DNA of 64,000 nucleotides, taken from contig NZ_CP028960.1 in the NCBI RefSeq assembly GCF_003071365.1, positions 1,984,001 through 2,048,000 of the forward strand, read 5' to 3'. A model generated the notes under the pieces. It saw nothing but the letters and a program-made list of their open reading frames with translations. It did not search any database and was not told the origin of the DNA. A program made the translations under genes and the position numbers. Shown one piece after another: positions 43,455-53,212 of this stretch; the stretch's first letter is position 1, and each line of letters opens with the position of its first letter. The stretch is from Methyloceanibacter sp. wino2 (GTDB lineage: Bacteria > Pseudomonadota > Alphaproteobacteria > Rhizobiales > Methyloligellaceae).

Positions 43455-43792
43455 GCGCGACGGATCCGGACTTGCGCGCGTTGCGGGCGCAACTGGCGGA
43501 ACGGCTGCGCGACTTGCGCGATACGAGCGAGACGACGGCCGACAATCGCCGGCCCGTCGAACTCGACCAGACGTCCGTGGGGCGGGTGTCGCGGATGGAT
43601 GCGATGCAGGTGCAAGCGATGGCCGTGGCCACGGAGCAGCGCCGTCACGACGAGGCGCGGCGTATCGAGGCTGCGATCAAGTGCATCGACGAGGGCGAAT
43701 ACGGCTATTGCACAGCCTGCGGCGAGGAGATCGCCGAGAAGCGCCTGGCGGCCGATCCGACCGTCGCCACGTGCATCAAGTGCGCCGCCTGA
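43451..43792 (+). CDS. TraR/DksA-type zinc-finger protein
   Basis: The 113-aa protein has a coiled N-terminal region and a C-terminal four-Cys zinc finger, CTACGEEIAEKRL and CIKCAA, as in DksA/TraR proteins that bind RNA polymerase's secondary channel. It is shorter than DksA and lacks the DxxDxA tip residues that I would expect, so it may be a TraR-like or regulator-only variant. It overlaps the preceding methyltransferase gene by four bases. Confidence 0.85.
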   Translation: MSATDPDLRALRAQLAERLRDLRDTSETTADNRRPVELDQTSVGRVSRMDAMQVQAMAVATEQRRHDEARRIEAAIKCIDEGEYGYCTACGEEIAEKRLAADPTVATCIKCAA

Positions 43793-43804
43793 ACGGCGCC
43801 GGCC

Positions 43805-45070
43805 TCAGTCCCGCTGCGTGATGAGCACGAGCCGCAGATCGTTGACGTTGGTCATGGTCGGGCCTGTCTCGAGCAGATCGCCGATGCCTTTGAAGAACGT
43901 ATACGGATCGTTCTTGGCCTGATGAGCCTTGGCGTTGATGCCGGCTGCCTCGGCGCGCTTCAGCGTGTCCGGATAGATCAGCGCGCCGGCGTTGTCCTCG
44001 GACCCGTCGACGCCGTCAGTGTCTCCGGCCAGCGCGTAGATGTTCGGTGCGCCGTCGAGCGCGATCGCCATGGACAGAAGAAAGTCCGTATTCGGACCGC
44101 CCTTGCCGCCTTTGGTCTTGATCGTCACGGTGGTCTCGCCGCCTGAGATGAGGACGCATGGCGGCTCCGCGGGCTGACCGCGCATGGCGCATTGGCGTGC
44201 GATGCCCGCATGGACGAGACCTACGTCGCGGGACTCGCCCTCGATGCTGTCGCCGAGGATCACCGGCGTCACGCCCGCCTCGCGCGCCACGGCGGCCGCG
44301 GCTTCAAGCGAGGCCTGCGGTGTGGCGATCATGATGTTCTCGACACGGTCGAAACATTTGTCGCCGGGCTTGGGCGTTTCCTCGATGGTCTCGAGCACCT
44401 GCCGCACATTGGCGGGCAGATCGATCCCGTATTTCTCGACGATGGCGATGGCGTCCGCGTTGGTGGAGGGGTCGGGCACGGTCGGTCCGGATGCGATGAT
44501 GGAGGCATCGTCACCCGGCACATCCGAAATCATCAGGGCCACGACTTTCGCGGGGTATGCGGCGCGCGCAAGCTGGCCGCCCTTGATGGCGGACAGATGC
44601 TTCCGCACCGTATTCATTTCGGAAATGGTCGCGCCGCTCGCGAGCAAGGCCTTGTTCACGGCCTGCTTGTCTTCGAGTGAAATTCCTTCGGCGGGCGCCG
44701 CCAGCAGTGCGGAGCCGCCGCCGGAGATGAGCGCAAGCACGAGATCGTCCTCGGTTAGACCTTGCACGGCCTTGAAGATTCGCTGCGCGGCTTCGCGGCC
44801 TGCGGCGTCCGGTACGGGGTGCGCGGCCTCGACGACCTCCAAGCGCTCCGTGGGCAGCCGATAGCCGTAACGCGTGACGACGACGCCGTCGAGCGGGCCG
44901 TCCCAAGCGTCTTCCAGCGCCTTCGCCATGGCGCCGGAAGCCTTTCCTGCGCCGATGATGACGGTGCGGCCTTTGGGGCGTTCGGGCAGATGGGGCGGTA
45001 CGCAGAGCGAGGGCAGGGCGGCATCCACGCCGGCCTTGAACATGGCCTTCAGCAACTCTTCTGGGGACAT
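43805..45070 (-). CDS. gck: Glycerate 2-kinase (MOFRL family), serine-cycle Gck
   Basis: The 421-aa enzyme has the N-terminal DUF4147 domain (GRTVIIGAGKASGAMAKALE, LVLALISGGGSALLAAP) and the C-terminal MOFRL domain (CVLISGGETTVTI, ALAGDTDGVDGSEDNAGA). It phosphorylates glycerate to 2-phosphoglycerate, the entry to PEP in the serine cycle. ATG 45070 is chosen; GGGAG lies about 14 bases upstream, an unusually long spacing. It diverges from ftfL across 146 bases that hold several palindromes, so it may share control with the cluster. Confidence 0.92.
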   Translation of the reverse strand: MSPEELLKAMFKAGVDAALPSLCVPPHLPERPKGRTVIIGAGKASGAMAKALEDAWDGPLDGVVVTRYGYRLPTERLEVVEAAHPVPDAAGREAAQRIFKAVQGLTEDDLVLALISGGGSALLAAPAEGISLEDKQAVNKALLASGATISEMNTVRKHLSAIKGGQLARAAYPAKVVALMISDVPGDDASIIASGPTVPDPSTNADAIAIVEKYGIDLPANVRQVLETIEETPKPGDKCFDRVENIMIATPQASLEAAAAVAREAGVTPVILGDSIEGESRDVGLVHAGIARQCAMRGQPAEPPCVLISGGETTVTIKTKGGKGGPNTDFLLSMAIALDGAPNIYALAGDTDGVDGSEDNAGALIYPDTLKRAEAAGINAKAHQAKNDPYTFFKGIGDLLETGPTMTNVNDLRLVLITQRD

Positions 45071-45124
45071 CTGGTCCGCTCGGCTCCCTATTGCTTGTTG
45101 TTGGCGATGAAACTGCACAGACGA

Positions 45125-45138
45125 TTGCCAGAAGGCAA
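45125..45138 (+). promoter_or_regulatory. Palindromes in the gck-ftfL divergent promoter region
   Basis: TTGCC-AGAA-GGCAA at 45125-45138 is a perfect 5-bp inverted repeat, and TTTCGCGAAA at 45163-45172 is a perfect 10-base palindrome. Both lie in the 146 bases between the gck and ftfL starts. Either may be an operator; I cannot tell which protein would bind. Confidence 0.35.
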
Positions 45139-45216
45139 GCGAATGAATACGGTGCGCGTCCGTTTCGCGAAAATTCGCGTGTTCCAAAAGACAAGTGAGG
45201 CTGGGAGTAGACGATT

Positions 45217-46923
45217 ATGTCCGAGGGATCGAGCGAACAACACAAGAAGCCAAAATCCGATATCGAGATCAGTCAGGCGGCCACGATGCGGCCGATCCTG
45301 GACGTGGCTAAGGACAAGCTCGGTATCGAGGCGAAGGACCTTATTCCCTACGGCCACTACAAGGCGAAGGTCTCTCTCGACTATATCGACAGCCTCAAGG
45401 ATAAGCCGGACGGCAAGCTGATCCTGGTCACCGCGATCACGCCGACGCCCGCCGGCGAAGGCAAGACCACGACCACGGTCGGCCTCGGCGATGCGCTCAA
45501 TCTGATCGGCAAGAAGACGATCATGTGTTTGCGGGAGCCGAGCCTTGGGCCGTGCTTCGGGATGAAGGGCGGTGCAGCCGGCGGCGGTTACGCACAGGTC
45601 GTGCCGATGGAGGACATCAACCTTCATTTCACCGGCGACTTCCACGCGATCGGCGCCGCCAACAATCTGCTCGCGGCGATGATCGACAATCACATCTATT
45701 GGGGCAACAAGCTCGACATCGACGCGCGGCGTGTCACATGGCGCCGCGGCATCGATATGAACGACCGCGCGTTGCGGTCCATCGTGACGTCGCTCGGCGG
45801 CGTAACGAACGGCTTCCCGCGCGAGGCGGGCTTCGACATCGTCGTGGCCTCGGAGGTCATGGCGATCTTCTGCCTAGCGAAGGACCGGGCGGACCTTCAG
45901 CGGCGCCTCGGACAGATTCAGATCGGACAGACGCGCGACAAGACGGCCGTGACGGCCGACCAGATTTCGGCGGCGGGCGCCATGGCGGCGCTGCTGAAGG
46001 ATGCGCTGGCGCCGAACATGGTGCAGACGCTCGAGAATAACCCGGCCTTCATCCATGGTGGTCCGTTCGCGAACATCGCCCATGGCTGCAACTCGGTGAT
46101 CGCCACGAAGGCCGCGCTGAAGCTTGCCGACTATGTGGTGACCGAAGCCGGCTTCGGTGCCGATCTCGGCGCGGAGAAGTTCTTCGACATCAAGTGCCGC
46201 AAGGCCGGCCTCAAGCCTGATTGCGTGGTGATCGTGGCGACGATCCGCGCGCTCAAGATGCATGGCGGCGTCGCCAAGGACGATCTCAAGAAGGAGAATC
46301 TCGAGGCGCTGGAGAAAGGCTTCGCCAATCTCGAAAAGCACATCGAGAACGTCCGCAAGTTCCACGTTCCGGTGGTGGTTGCGGTCAACCGCTTCTCGCT
46401 CGATACGGACGACGAGATCGCGCTGCTTCAGCGCCTCTGCTCGACGGCCAGCGCCGAATGCGTGATGTCCGACCACTGGGCCCTCGGCGGGGCGGGCGCC
46501 AAAGATCTGGCCGAAACCGTGGTCAAGACCATCGACACCAAGCCGTCGGACTTCCAGCCGCTGTATCCGGACGACATGCCGCTGTGGGACAAGGTGCGCA
46601 CGGTCGCGCAGGAGATCTACGGCGCCGAGGATATTACCGGGCCGAAGGCGGTCCGCGACAAGTTCGCGGAGCTCGAAAAGGAAGGGTTCGGTAAGCTTCC
46701 GATCTGCATTGCCAAGACGCAGTACAGCTTCACGACCAATCCCGATGCCAAGGGTGTGCCGCTTGGTCACACCATTCCGGTCCGCGAAGTGCGGCTTTCG
46801 GCCGGCGCGGAGTTCATCGTGGTGATCTGCGGAGACATTATGACAATGCCGGGTCTGCCACGGGTTCCGGCCGCCAATAACATCGAATTGGACGCCGAAG
46901 GCAGGATTACCGGACTGTTCTAG
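45217..46923 (+). CDS. ftfL: Formate-tetrahydrofolate ligase
   Basis: The 568-aa enzyme joins formate to H4F with ATP, bringing formate carbon into the serine cycle. Residues about 72-85 hold the nucleotide-binding loop [17 protein letters not shown]. Other family stretches are [40 protein letters not shown] and [15 protein letters not shown]. Length is normal. GGGAG lies upstream of ATG 45217. In Methylorubrum ftfL lies elsewhere; here it heads the serine-cycle block, with 128 bases and an LTTR-type dyad before sgaA. Confidence 0.97.
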   Translation: MSEGSSEQHKKPKSDIEISQAATMRPILDVAKDKLGIEAKDLIPYGHYKAKVSLDYIDSLKDKPDGKLILVTAITPTPAGEGKTTTTVGLGDALNLIGKKTIMCLREPSLGPCFGMKGGAAGGGYAQVVPMEDINLHFTGDFHAIGAANNLLAAMIDNHIYWGNKLDIDARRVTWRRGIDMNDRALRSIVTSLGGVTNGFPREAGFDIVVASEVMAIFCLAKDRADLQRRLGQIQIGQTRDKTAVTADQISAAGAMAALLKDALAPNMVQTLENNPAFIHGGPFANIAHGCNSVIATKAALKLADYVVTEAGFGADLGAEKFFDIKCRKAGLKPDCVVIVATIRALKMHGGVAKDDLKKENLEALEKGFANLEKHIENVRKFHVPVVVAVNRFSLDTDDEIALLQRLCSTASAECVMSDHWALGGAGAKDLAETVVKTIDTKPSDFQPLYPDDMPLWDKVRTVAQEIYGAEDITGPKAVRDKFAELEKEGFGKLPICIAKTQYSFTTNPDAKGVPLGHTIPVREVRLSAGAEFIVVICGDIMTMPGLPRVPAANNIELDAEGRITGLF

Positions 46924-46981
46924 CCGGGCCCTCCCAGGGAAAGCAAAAGGGTTGCCAGGGGCGCGAGCGGGCGCTACCACC

Positions 46982-46996
46982 ATACGAAAGTCGTAT
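46982..46996 (+). promoter_or_regulatory. LysR-type dyad ATAC-N7-GTAT upstream of sgaA
   Basis: A perfect 9-bp inverted repeat (46979-46987 with 46991-46999) is centred on a three-base loop and contains ATAC-N7-GTAT with T-N11-A spacing, the classic LysR-family operator. It lies 56 bases before the sgaA start. In Methylorubrum extorquens the LysR-type regulator QscR controls the sga operon. No T-run follows, so a terminator is unlikely. Confidence 0.65.
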
Positions 46997-47051
46997 GGTC
47001 TGGGCCTGCTTGGGCTCCGGGCAAACAACAATTCCCTAGGAGAGGAATCCC

Positions 47052-48263
47052 ATGGCTGGAGCCAGGCGGCCAGGTCGTAATTTTCTATTTGTGCCGGGTC
47101 CGACCAATGTGCCGGACCGCATTCTCCGGGCCATGCACGTGCCGATGGAGGATCATCGGTCCCCTGACTTTCCGAGCCTGACCATCCCGCTCTTCGAGGA
47201 GATGAAGAAGGTCTTCCAGACCAAGGAAGGCCAAGTCGTCATCTTCCCGTCCAGTGGTACGGGCGCCTGGGAATCGGCCCTGACCAACACCCGTTCGCCG
47301 GGCGACAAGCTCCTTGCGCCGCGCTTCGGCCAGTTCAGCCATCTGTGGATCGAACTCGCCCGCCGTCATGGGCTCGAGGTCGTCGTGCAGGAGGAAGAAT
47401 GGGGCACGGGCGCCGATCCGGACCGGATCGAAGAGGCCCTCCGAGCCGATAAAGCTCACGAAATCAAAGGTATACTGGTGGTCCACAACGAGACCGCCAC
47501 GGGCGTGACCTCTGACGTGGCCGCCGTGCGGCGCGCGATCGACGCGGCCGGCCATCCGGCGCTGCTCTATGTGGATGGCGTCAGCTCCATCGGCAGCATC
47601 GACTTCCGCTTCGACGAGTGGGGTGTCGACCTCGCCATCACCGGTTCGCAGAAGGGCATGATGCTCCCGGCCGGTCTCGGCATCCTCTGCGCGAGCCCCA
47701 AGGCGCTGGCGCAAATGGAAGCGGCCAAGTGCACGCGCGCCTATTTCAACCTCGCCGACCACATCAACGCGAATGCGGGCGGCTACTTCCCGTACACACC
47801 CGCGCTGCCGCTGCTCTATGGCCTGCGCGAATCCTTGGCGATGATGTTCGAGGAAGGTCTCGAGAACGTTTTCGCCCGCCATCGCTATCTCGCGAGCGGG
47901 ACCCGTGCGGCGGTCGACGCTTGGGGTCTGTCGCTCTGCGCCAAGGAACCCAAGTGGCAGTCCGATACGGTCAGCGCGATCATGGTGCCGAGCGGTTTCA
48001 ACGGCGCCGATGTCATCGAGCGCGCGTATCGCCGCTACAATCTCGCGCTGGGTGCAGGCTTGTCGGAAGTCGCCGGCAAGTTGTTCCGCATCGGCCACCT
48101 CGGCGATCTCAATGAACTGATGTTGCTCGGCGCCATTTCCGGGGCCGAGATGTCAATGCGCGATGTCGGCATCCAGGTCGAGCCCGGTTCGGGCGTGGCC
48201 GCCGCGCAAGAGTATTTCCGCAACGCCTATGGCGCCGCCGATCAGCGCTTGGCCGCGGAGTAG
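47052..48263 (+). CDS. sgaA: Serine-glyoxylate aminotransferase
   Basis: The 403-aa class-V aminotransferase starts with FVPGPTNVPDRILRAMHVP, the family opening, and has the PLP lysine in ITGSQKGMMLPAG (about residue 201). It converts serine and glyoxylate to hydroxypyruvate and glycine, the first step of the serine cycle's C3 arm. AGGAGAGGA precedes the ATG. It opens the sgaA-hprA-mtdA-fchA-mtkAB-ppc-mcl order seen in Methylorubrum. Confidence 0.97.
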   Translation: MAGARRPGRNFLFVPGPTNVPDRILRAMHVPMEDHRSPDFPSLTIPLFEEMKKVFQTKEGQVVIFPSSGTGAWESALTNTRSPGDKLLAPRFGQFSHLWIELARRHGLEVVVQEEEWGTGADPDRIEEALRADKAHEIKGILVVHNETATGVTSDVAAVRRAIDAAGHPALLYVDGVSSIGSIDFRFDEWGVDLAITGSQKGMMLPAGLGILCASPKALAQMEAAKCTRAYFNLADHINANAGGYFPYTPALPLLYGLRESLAMMFEEGLENVFARHRYLASGTRAAVDAWGLSLCAKEPKWQSDTVSAIMVPSGFNGADVIERAYRRYNLALGAGLSEVAGKLFRIGHLGDLNELMLLGAISGAEMSMRDVGIQVEPGSGVAAAQEYFRNAYGAADQRLAAE

Positions 48264-48391
48264 GGAGCCGGGCACTTCACCAGCAAGGGCTAGGTTCATG
48301 ACGAAACGCCACCCGGGGTAGGGCTCGCCCGCACCGGGGAGGTCATCACGGCGCGGGCGGTAGCCGCCGGCCGCATTAACAGGGGGGTTCA

Positions 48392-49333
48392 GTGGAACAC
48401 GAGATCGTCTTCCTCGATCGCGAGTCGGTTGGCGCCGATGTCCGCAAGGCCAAATTTCCGCACAACTACACGGAGTACCAATCGACTTGGACTCCCGAGG
48501 ATATCGTCGAGCGTCTGAAAGACGCGAGCATCGCGATCATCAACAAGGTGCCGATGCGCGAGGAGGTCCTCAAGCAGCTTCCGAAGCTCAAGCTGATCGC
48601 TGTCGCGGCGACCGGCACCGACGTCGTCGACAAGGCCTACTGCAAGGCCAACGGCATCACCGTCGTCAACATTCGCGGCTATGCGTTCAACACCGTGCCC
48701 GAGCACGTGATCGCGCTGATGTTCGCGTTGCGGCGCAATCTGCTTGCCTACATTGAGGATACGAGGAACGGACGCTGGGCCGAGGTCGACCAGTTCTGCT
48801 TCTTCGATCACCCGATCCGCGACATTGCCGGCTCCACCATGGGCGTCGTCGGTTACGGCGCCATCGGCAAGGCGGTCGCCAAGCGGGCCGAGTGCCTCGG
48901 CATGAAGATCCTGCCGTATGACGTGTTCCCGCAGGACGGGCTCGTCGATCTCGAGACGGTGCTGAAAGAAAGCGACGTCATCACGCTCCACTGCCCGCTG
49001 ACGCCGGAGACGGCGAACATGATCGGCGAGAAGGAGCTGAAGCTGATGAAGCCCACGTCGATCCTCATCAACACGGCGCGCGGCGGTCTCGTCGACGAAG
49101 CGGCACTCGCCGAGGCGCTGAAAGCCGGCACGATCGGAGGCGCCGGGTTCGATGTGCTCACCACCGAGCCGCCGAAGGACGGAAACATCCTTCTGGATCT
49201 CAAGATGCCGAACTTCATCGTCACGCCGCACGTGGCGTGGGCGAGCCGCGAGGCCATGCAGATCCTGGCCGATCAGCTCATGGACAACATCGATGCGTTC
49301 GTTGCGGGCAACCCGCAGAACGTCGTCGAATAA
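48392..49333 (+). CDS. hprA: Hydroxypyruvate reductase
   Basis: The 313-aa D-2-hydroxyacid dehydrogenase has GVVGYGAIGKAVAKR (NAD-binding fold), NTARGGLVDEAALAEAL with catalytic Arg, the Glu motif nearby and His280 in TPHVAWAS. It reduces hydroxypyruvate to glycerate, the substrate of the Gck gene on the opposite strand. GTG 48392 has AGGGGGG five bases upstream. It is 128 bases from sgaA and 19 from mtdA. Confidence 0.96.
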   Translation: MEHEIVFLDRESVGADVRKAKFPHNYTEYQSTWTPEDIVERLKDASIAIINKVPMREEVLKQLPKLKLIAVAATGTDVVDKAYCKANGITVVNIRGYAFNTVPEHVIALMFALRRNLLAYIEDTRNGRWAEVDQFCFFDHPIRDIAGSTMGVVGYGAIGKAVAKRAECLGMKILPYDVFPQDGLVDLETVLKESDVITLHCPLTPETANMIGEKELKLMKPTSILINTARGGLVDEAALAEALKAGTIGGAGFDVLTTEPPKDGNILLDLKMPNFIVTPHVAWASREAMQILADQLMDNIDAFVAGNPQNVVE

Positions 49334-49352
49334 CGCGTAAAGGGAAACCGCA

Positions 49353-50213
49353 ATGAAGAAACTGCTGTTCTTGTTCGACACCGATCCCGTGCCGAGCATC
49401 TTCGATACGGTTGTCGGTTACGACGGCGGCGCCGACAATGTCTCCGGCTATGCGGCAGTCACGCCCGATAATGTCGGTGCACTGATCGATGGCTGCATCT
49501 ACACGCGCGGCGGCAAAGACAAGCAGAACACCGCGATCTTCGTGGGCGGCGGCAACATGGCCAAGGGCGAAGAGCTGTTCGAGACGGTGAAGAAGCACTT
49601 CTTCGGCCCGTTCCGCGTCTCCGTGATGCTGGATTCGAACGGCTCCAACACGACGGCTGCTGCCGGTGTGGCGCTGCTGGCCAAGGGCCGCGATCTCAAG
49701 GGTAAGAAGGCCGTCGTGCTCGCCGGTACGGGCCCCGTCGGCATGCGCGCCGCGGGCTTCTTCGGCATGGAAGGCTGCGACGTCACCATCACTTCGCGCA
49801 CCAAGGAGCGCGCCGAAGAGGCAGCGAAGGTCATCGAGAAGCGTTTCGGCATCAAGGTCTCGGGTGCTGCGGGCTCGACGGACGAGGAGCGCGCCGAGGC
49901 CGTCAAGGACGCCAATATCGTCTACTCCGCCGGCGCAATCGGCGTGCAGCTGCTGCCGAAGTCGGCCTGGGTGAACAATCCCAACATTGAGCTTCTGGCC
50001 GATGTGAACGCGCAGCCGCCCATGGGCATCGAAGGCGTCGACGCCATGGACAAGGGCAAGGATGTCGGCGGCGGCAAGCTCGGCTATGGCGCGCTGGGTA
50101 TCGGCGGGCTGAAGCTCAAATTGCACCGCGAATGCATCACCAAGATGTTTGAGAGCTCTGAAGGCGTCTACGACGCCGAAGAGATCTACGCGCTTGCGAA
50201 AGAGATGGCCTAA
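49353..50213 (+). CDS. mtdA: Methylene-H4F / methylene-H4MPT dehydrogenase MtdA
   Basis: The 286-aa NADP-dependent enzyme has the N-terminal FLFDTDPVPSIFDTVVGYDGG that is specific to MtdA, and AVVLAGTGPVGMRAAGFFG as dinucleotide fold. It interconverts methylene- and methenyl-tetrahydrofolate (and the H4MPT forms) and is a marker of alphaproteobacterial methylotrophs. AAAGGGAAA precedes its ATG. fchA starts one base inside its stop (TAATG). Confidence 0.97.
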   Translation: MKKLLFLFDTDPVPSIFDTVVGYDGGADNVSGYAAVTPDNVGALIDGCIYTRGGKDKQNTAIFVGGGNMAKGEELFETVKKHFFGPFRVSVMLDSNGSNTTAAAGVALLAKGRDLKGKKAVVLAGTGPVGMRAAGFFGMEGCDVTITSRTKERAEEAAKVIEKRFGIKVSGAAGSTDEERAEAVKDANIVYSAGAIGVQLLPKSAWVNNPNIELLADVNAQPPMGIEGVDAMDKGKDVGGGKLGYGALGIGGLKLKLHRECITKMFESSEGVYDAEEIYALAKEMA

Positions 50214-50845
50214 TGACCGAGATCAAGGATACAGCGATCGAGCCGTTCCTCGATCAGCTTGCCTCCAGCGCGGCGACGCCGGGCGGTGGCAGTGCTGCCG
50301 CCATCCTCGGCGGCATGGGCGCGGCCCTTGTCAGCATGGTCTGCAACTTGACGATCGGCAAAAAGAAGTACGTCGAGGTCGAGGAGGACATGAAGGAGAT
50401 CCTGGCCAAGGCCGAGGATCTCCGTCACCGGATGACGGCCATGATTCAGGACGACGTTCGCGCCTTCGATACGGTCATGGCAGCCTACGGCATGCCCAAG
50501 GAGACCGACGACGAGAAGGCTGCCCGGGGCGGGGCGATCCAGGACGCCCTCAAGATGGCGACCGATGTCCCGATCCGTTGTTGCCGGTTGGCCCGAGAAG
50601 TCATCGATCTGGCCCTAATGGCGTCGGAGAAAGGCAACGTCAACGTCATCTCCGATGCAGGTGTTGGGGTCTTGTCTGCTTACGCAGCACTGCGGAGTGC
50701 TGCTCTAAATGTATACATCAATGCAAAAATGATTTCCGACACCAGCTTTGTGGAGTCTAAGCTAAGCGAACTGGAGGGTCTTCTCGCCGGCGCCGAGGCA
50801 ACGACCGAGAAGGCATACGATATCGTAAAGGGCAAAGTGAGCTGA
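50213..50845 (+). CDS. fchA: Methenyl-H4F cyclohydrolase FchA
   Basis: The 210-aa protein belongs to the FTCD cyclodeaminase/cyclohydrolase family: AATPGGGSAAAILGGMGAALVSMVCNLTIGKKKY near the N-terminus (given here in its key parts: PGGGSAAA and NLTIGKKKY) and an all-helical body. It hydrolyses methenyl-H4F to 10-formyl-H4F, working between FtfL and MtdA. It overlaps the mtdA stop (TAATG) so translation is coupled. Confidence 0.95.
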   Translation: MTEIKDTAIEPFLDQLASSAATPGGGSAAAILGGMGAALVSMVCNLTIGKKKYVEVEEDMKEILAKAEDLRHRMTAMIQDDVRAFDTVMAAYGMPKETDDEKAARGGAIQDALKMATDVPIRCCRLAREVIDLALMASEKGNVNVISDAGVGVLSAYAALRSAALNVYINAKMISDTSFVESKLSELEGLLAGAEATTEKAYDIVKGKVS

Positions 50846-50911
50846 CGCCGTCCGGCGTGGGCTCTCCCAAAAGAAAGCCCGGCGAAGTGACTTTTTAGAA
50901 GGAGGAACGAC

Positions 50912-52090
50912 GTGGACGTTCACGAGTATCAAGCCAAAGAACTTCTGGGTAGCTTCGGCGTTCCGGTGCCGAAAGGCGCGGTGGCTTTCAGTCCTGATCA
51001 GGCCGTTTACGCGGCGACCGAGCTTGGCGGCTGGAGCTGGGCGGTCAAGGCGCAGATCCACGCCGGCGCGCGCGGCAAGGCGGGCGGCATCAAGATTTGC
51101 AAGACCTATCACGAGGTCCGCGAGGCGGCGCAGGAGCTGCTCGGCAAGCGTCTGGTCACGCACCAGACCGGCCCCGAAGGCAAGCCCGTTCAGCGCGTCT
51201 ATATCGAAGCGGCCGAGCCCTTCGAAAAAGAGCTTTATCTCGGCTATGTCCTCGACCGTAAGGCCGAGCGCATCCGTGTCATCGCCTCGCAAGAAGGCGG
51301 CATGGAGATCGAAGAGATCGCCAAGAACAATCCCGACGCCATTCTTCAGGTCATCGTCGAGCCGGCCGTCGGTCTGCAGTCCTTCCAGGCCCGCGAACTG
51401 GCGTTTCAGCTTGGGCTGTCGATCAAGCAGGCTCAGAGCTGCGTTTCGACCATCATGAACGCCTATCGCGCTTTCCGCGATTGCGATGCCCAGATGCTGG
51501 AGATCAATCCGCTGGTCGTCACGAAGGACGATCGCGTTCTCGCCCTCGACGCCAAGATGTCGTTCGACGACAACGCTCTGTTCCGCCGCCACAACGTGGC
51601 CGACATGTACGATCCCTCGCAGCAGGATCCGCGCGAGGCTCAGGCCGCCGAGCACAATCTCAACTATATCGGTCTGGAAGGCGACATCGGTTGCATCGTG
51701 AACGGCGCGGGTCTGGCCATGGCCACCATGGACATGATCAAGCACGCGGGCGGCGAGCCGGCCAACTTCCTCGACGTGGGCGGCGGCGCTTCGCCGGACC
51801 GCATCGAGACGGCCATGAAGCTGGTGGTCTCCGACGCCAACGTGAAGGCGATCCTGGTGAACATCTTCGCCGGCATCAATCGCTGCGACTGGGTCGCCAA
51901 GGGTGTGGTTCAGGCCTGCGGGAACCTCGACATCAAGGTTCCGCTGGTCGTGCGCCTCGCCGGGACCAATGTCGAAGAGGGCCGCAAGATCCTCGAGGAG
52001 AGCGGGCTCAAGCTGATCACGGCCGACACGCTCGCCGAGGCCGCCGAGAAAGCGGTTCAGGCCTGTCAGGGCAAGCTGCAGGCCGCGTAA
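50912..52090 (+). CDS. mtkA: Malate-CoA ligase (malate thiokinase) beta subunit
   Basis: The 392-aa ATP-grasp protein is the SucC-like subunit: [20 protein letters not shown] opening, then [20 protein letters not shown], and a C-terminal CoA-ligase domain with [14 protein letters not shown]. With MtkB it makes malyl-CoA from malate. It is assigned to malate and not succinate by its place between fchA and mtkB-ppc-mcl. GTG 50912 has AGAAGGAGG six bases upstream. Confidence 0.95.
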   Translation: MDVHEYQAKELLGSFGVPVPKGAVAFSPDQAVYAATELGGWSWAVKAQIHAGARGKAGGIKICKTYHEVREAAQELLGKRLVTHQTGPEGKPVQRVYIEAAEPFEKELYLGYVLDRKAERIRVIASQEGGMEIEEIAKNNPDAILQVIVEPAVGLQSFQARELAFQLGLSIKQAQSCVSTIMNAYRAFRDCDAQMLEINPLVVTKDDRVLALDAKMSFDDNALFRRHNVADMYDPSQQDPREAQAAEHNLNYIGLEGDIGCIVNGAGLAMATMDMIKHAGGEPANFLDVGGGASPDRIETAMKLVVSDANVKAILVNIFAGINRCDWVAKGVVQACGNLDIKVPLVVRLAGTNVEEGRKILEESGLKLITADTLAEAAEKAVQACQGKLQAA

Positions 52091-52114
52091 AGACGATCAT
52101 CGGAGAGATTCACA

Positions 52115-52999
52115 ATGAGTATTCTGATTGACGAAAAAACCCGGGTGATCGTTCAGGGCATGACCGGCGACAAGGGTACCTTCCACGCGAAGGAAATGAT
52201 CGAGTACGGCACGAACGTGGTCGGCGGCGTGACGCCGGGCAAGGGCGGCGGCCGGCATCTCGATCGTCCTCTCTTCAACACGGTCAAAGAGGCAGTCAAG
52301 GAGACCGGCGCCGAGGCGTCGATCACCTTCGTCGCGCCGGCCTTCTGCGCGGACGCGATCATGGAGTGCGCCGACGCCGGTATCGGGCTGGTTTGCTCCA
52401 TCACGGACGGCATCCCGGCGCAGGACATGATGCGGGTGAAGCGCTATCTGATGCGCTATCCGCGCGACCGCCGGACCATGATGGTTGGCCCCAACTGTGC
52501 GGGCATCATCAGCCCCGGCAAGTCCATGCTCGGCATCATGCCCGGCCACATCTATTTGCAGGGCCGGGTCGGCGTCATCTCGCGCTCCGGCACGCTCGGA
52601 TACGAGGCCGCGGCGCAGATGAAGGATCATGGCATCGGCATCTCGACATCCGTCGGCATCGGCGGCGACCCGATCAACGGCTCCTCGTTCCTGGATCACC
52701 TCGCTCTGTTCGAGGAAGACCCGGAGACCGATGCCGTGCTGATGATCGGCGAGATCGGCGGTCCGCAGGAGGCCGAAGCCTCGGCATGGATCAGGGACAA
52801 CATGTCCAAGCCGGTGGTCGGCTTCGTCGCGGGTCTCACGGCACCGAAGGGTCGCCGCATGGGCCACGCCGGCGCGATCATCTCGGCAGCGGGTGACAGC
52901 GCAGCCGAGAAGGCCGAGATCATGAAGGCCAACGGGCTGACCGTGGCCCCGAATCCGAGCGAGTTCGGTTCCACCGTCGCCAAGGTTCTGGGAGTCTAA
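52115..52999 (+). CDS. mtkB: Malate-CoA ligase (malate thiokinase) alpha subunit
   Basis: The 294-aa SucD-like subunit has VQGMTGDKGTFHAKEMIEYG (CoA-binding Rossmann start), GPNCAGIISPG, and MGHAGAII with the phosphorylated His (about residue 249). It pairs with MtkA. The end NPSEFGSTVAKVLGV is normal. It lies 24 bases after mtkA; the 213-base gap to ppc holds an LTTR-type dyad. Confidence 0.95.
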   Translation: MSILIDEKTRVIVQGMTGDKGTFHAKEMIEYGTNVVGGVTPGKGGGRHLDRPLFNTVKEAVKETGAEASITFVAPAFCADAIMECADAGIGLVCSITDGIPAQDMMRVKRYLMRYPRDRRTMMVGPNCAGIISPGKSMLGIMPGHIYLQGRVGVISRSGTLGYEAAAQMKDHGIGISTSVGIGGDPINGSSFLDHLALFEEDPETDAVLMIGEIGGPQEAEASAWIRDNMSKPVVGFVAGLTAPKGRRMGHAGAIISAAGDSAAEKAEIMKANGLTVAPNPSEFGSTVAKVLGV

Positions 53000-53024
53000 G
53001 GAAGACGCCGGACACGCCGGGGTC

Positions 53025-53039
53025 ATAGATACGGCCTAT
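53025..53039 (+). promoter_or_regulatory. LysR-type dyad ATAG-N7-CTAT upstream of ppc
   Basis: CATAG (53024-53028) and CTATG (53036-53040) form a perfect inverted repeat with seven bases between, again with T-N11-A spacing. It resembles the ATAC-N7-GTAT site before sgaA and lies in the 213-base space between mtkB and ppc, the second widest gap in the cluster. It may mark a second transcription start for ppc-mcl. Confidence 0.45.
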
Positions 53040-53212
53040 GGTAGAACCGGCCTATTCCAGACGAGCCAACAATTGCAGGTGGGACCGATCGGCCCCATCT
53101 GGCTGCCAGTCACCGGACACGGCGGTCGGAATACAGTGTGCTGAGCGTCGCATTCGACGTTCGGCTTCGAATAAGAAAACCGGTCGGTGAGATCGGAGTG
53201 CGGGCGTTAATC

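Noticed and set aside
46979-46999. Terminator after ftfL
   Set aside because: The stem is only moderately GC-rich, has no T-run, and carries ATAC-N7-GTAT symmetry; an operator explains it better.
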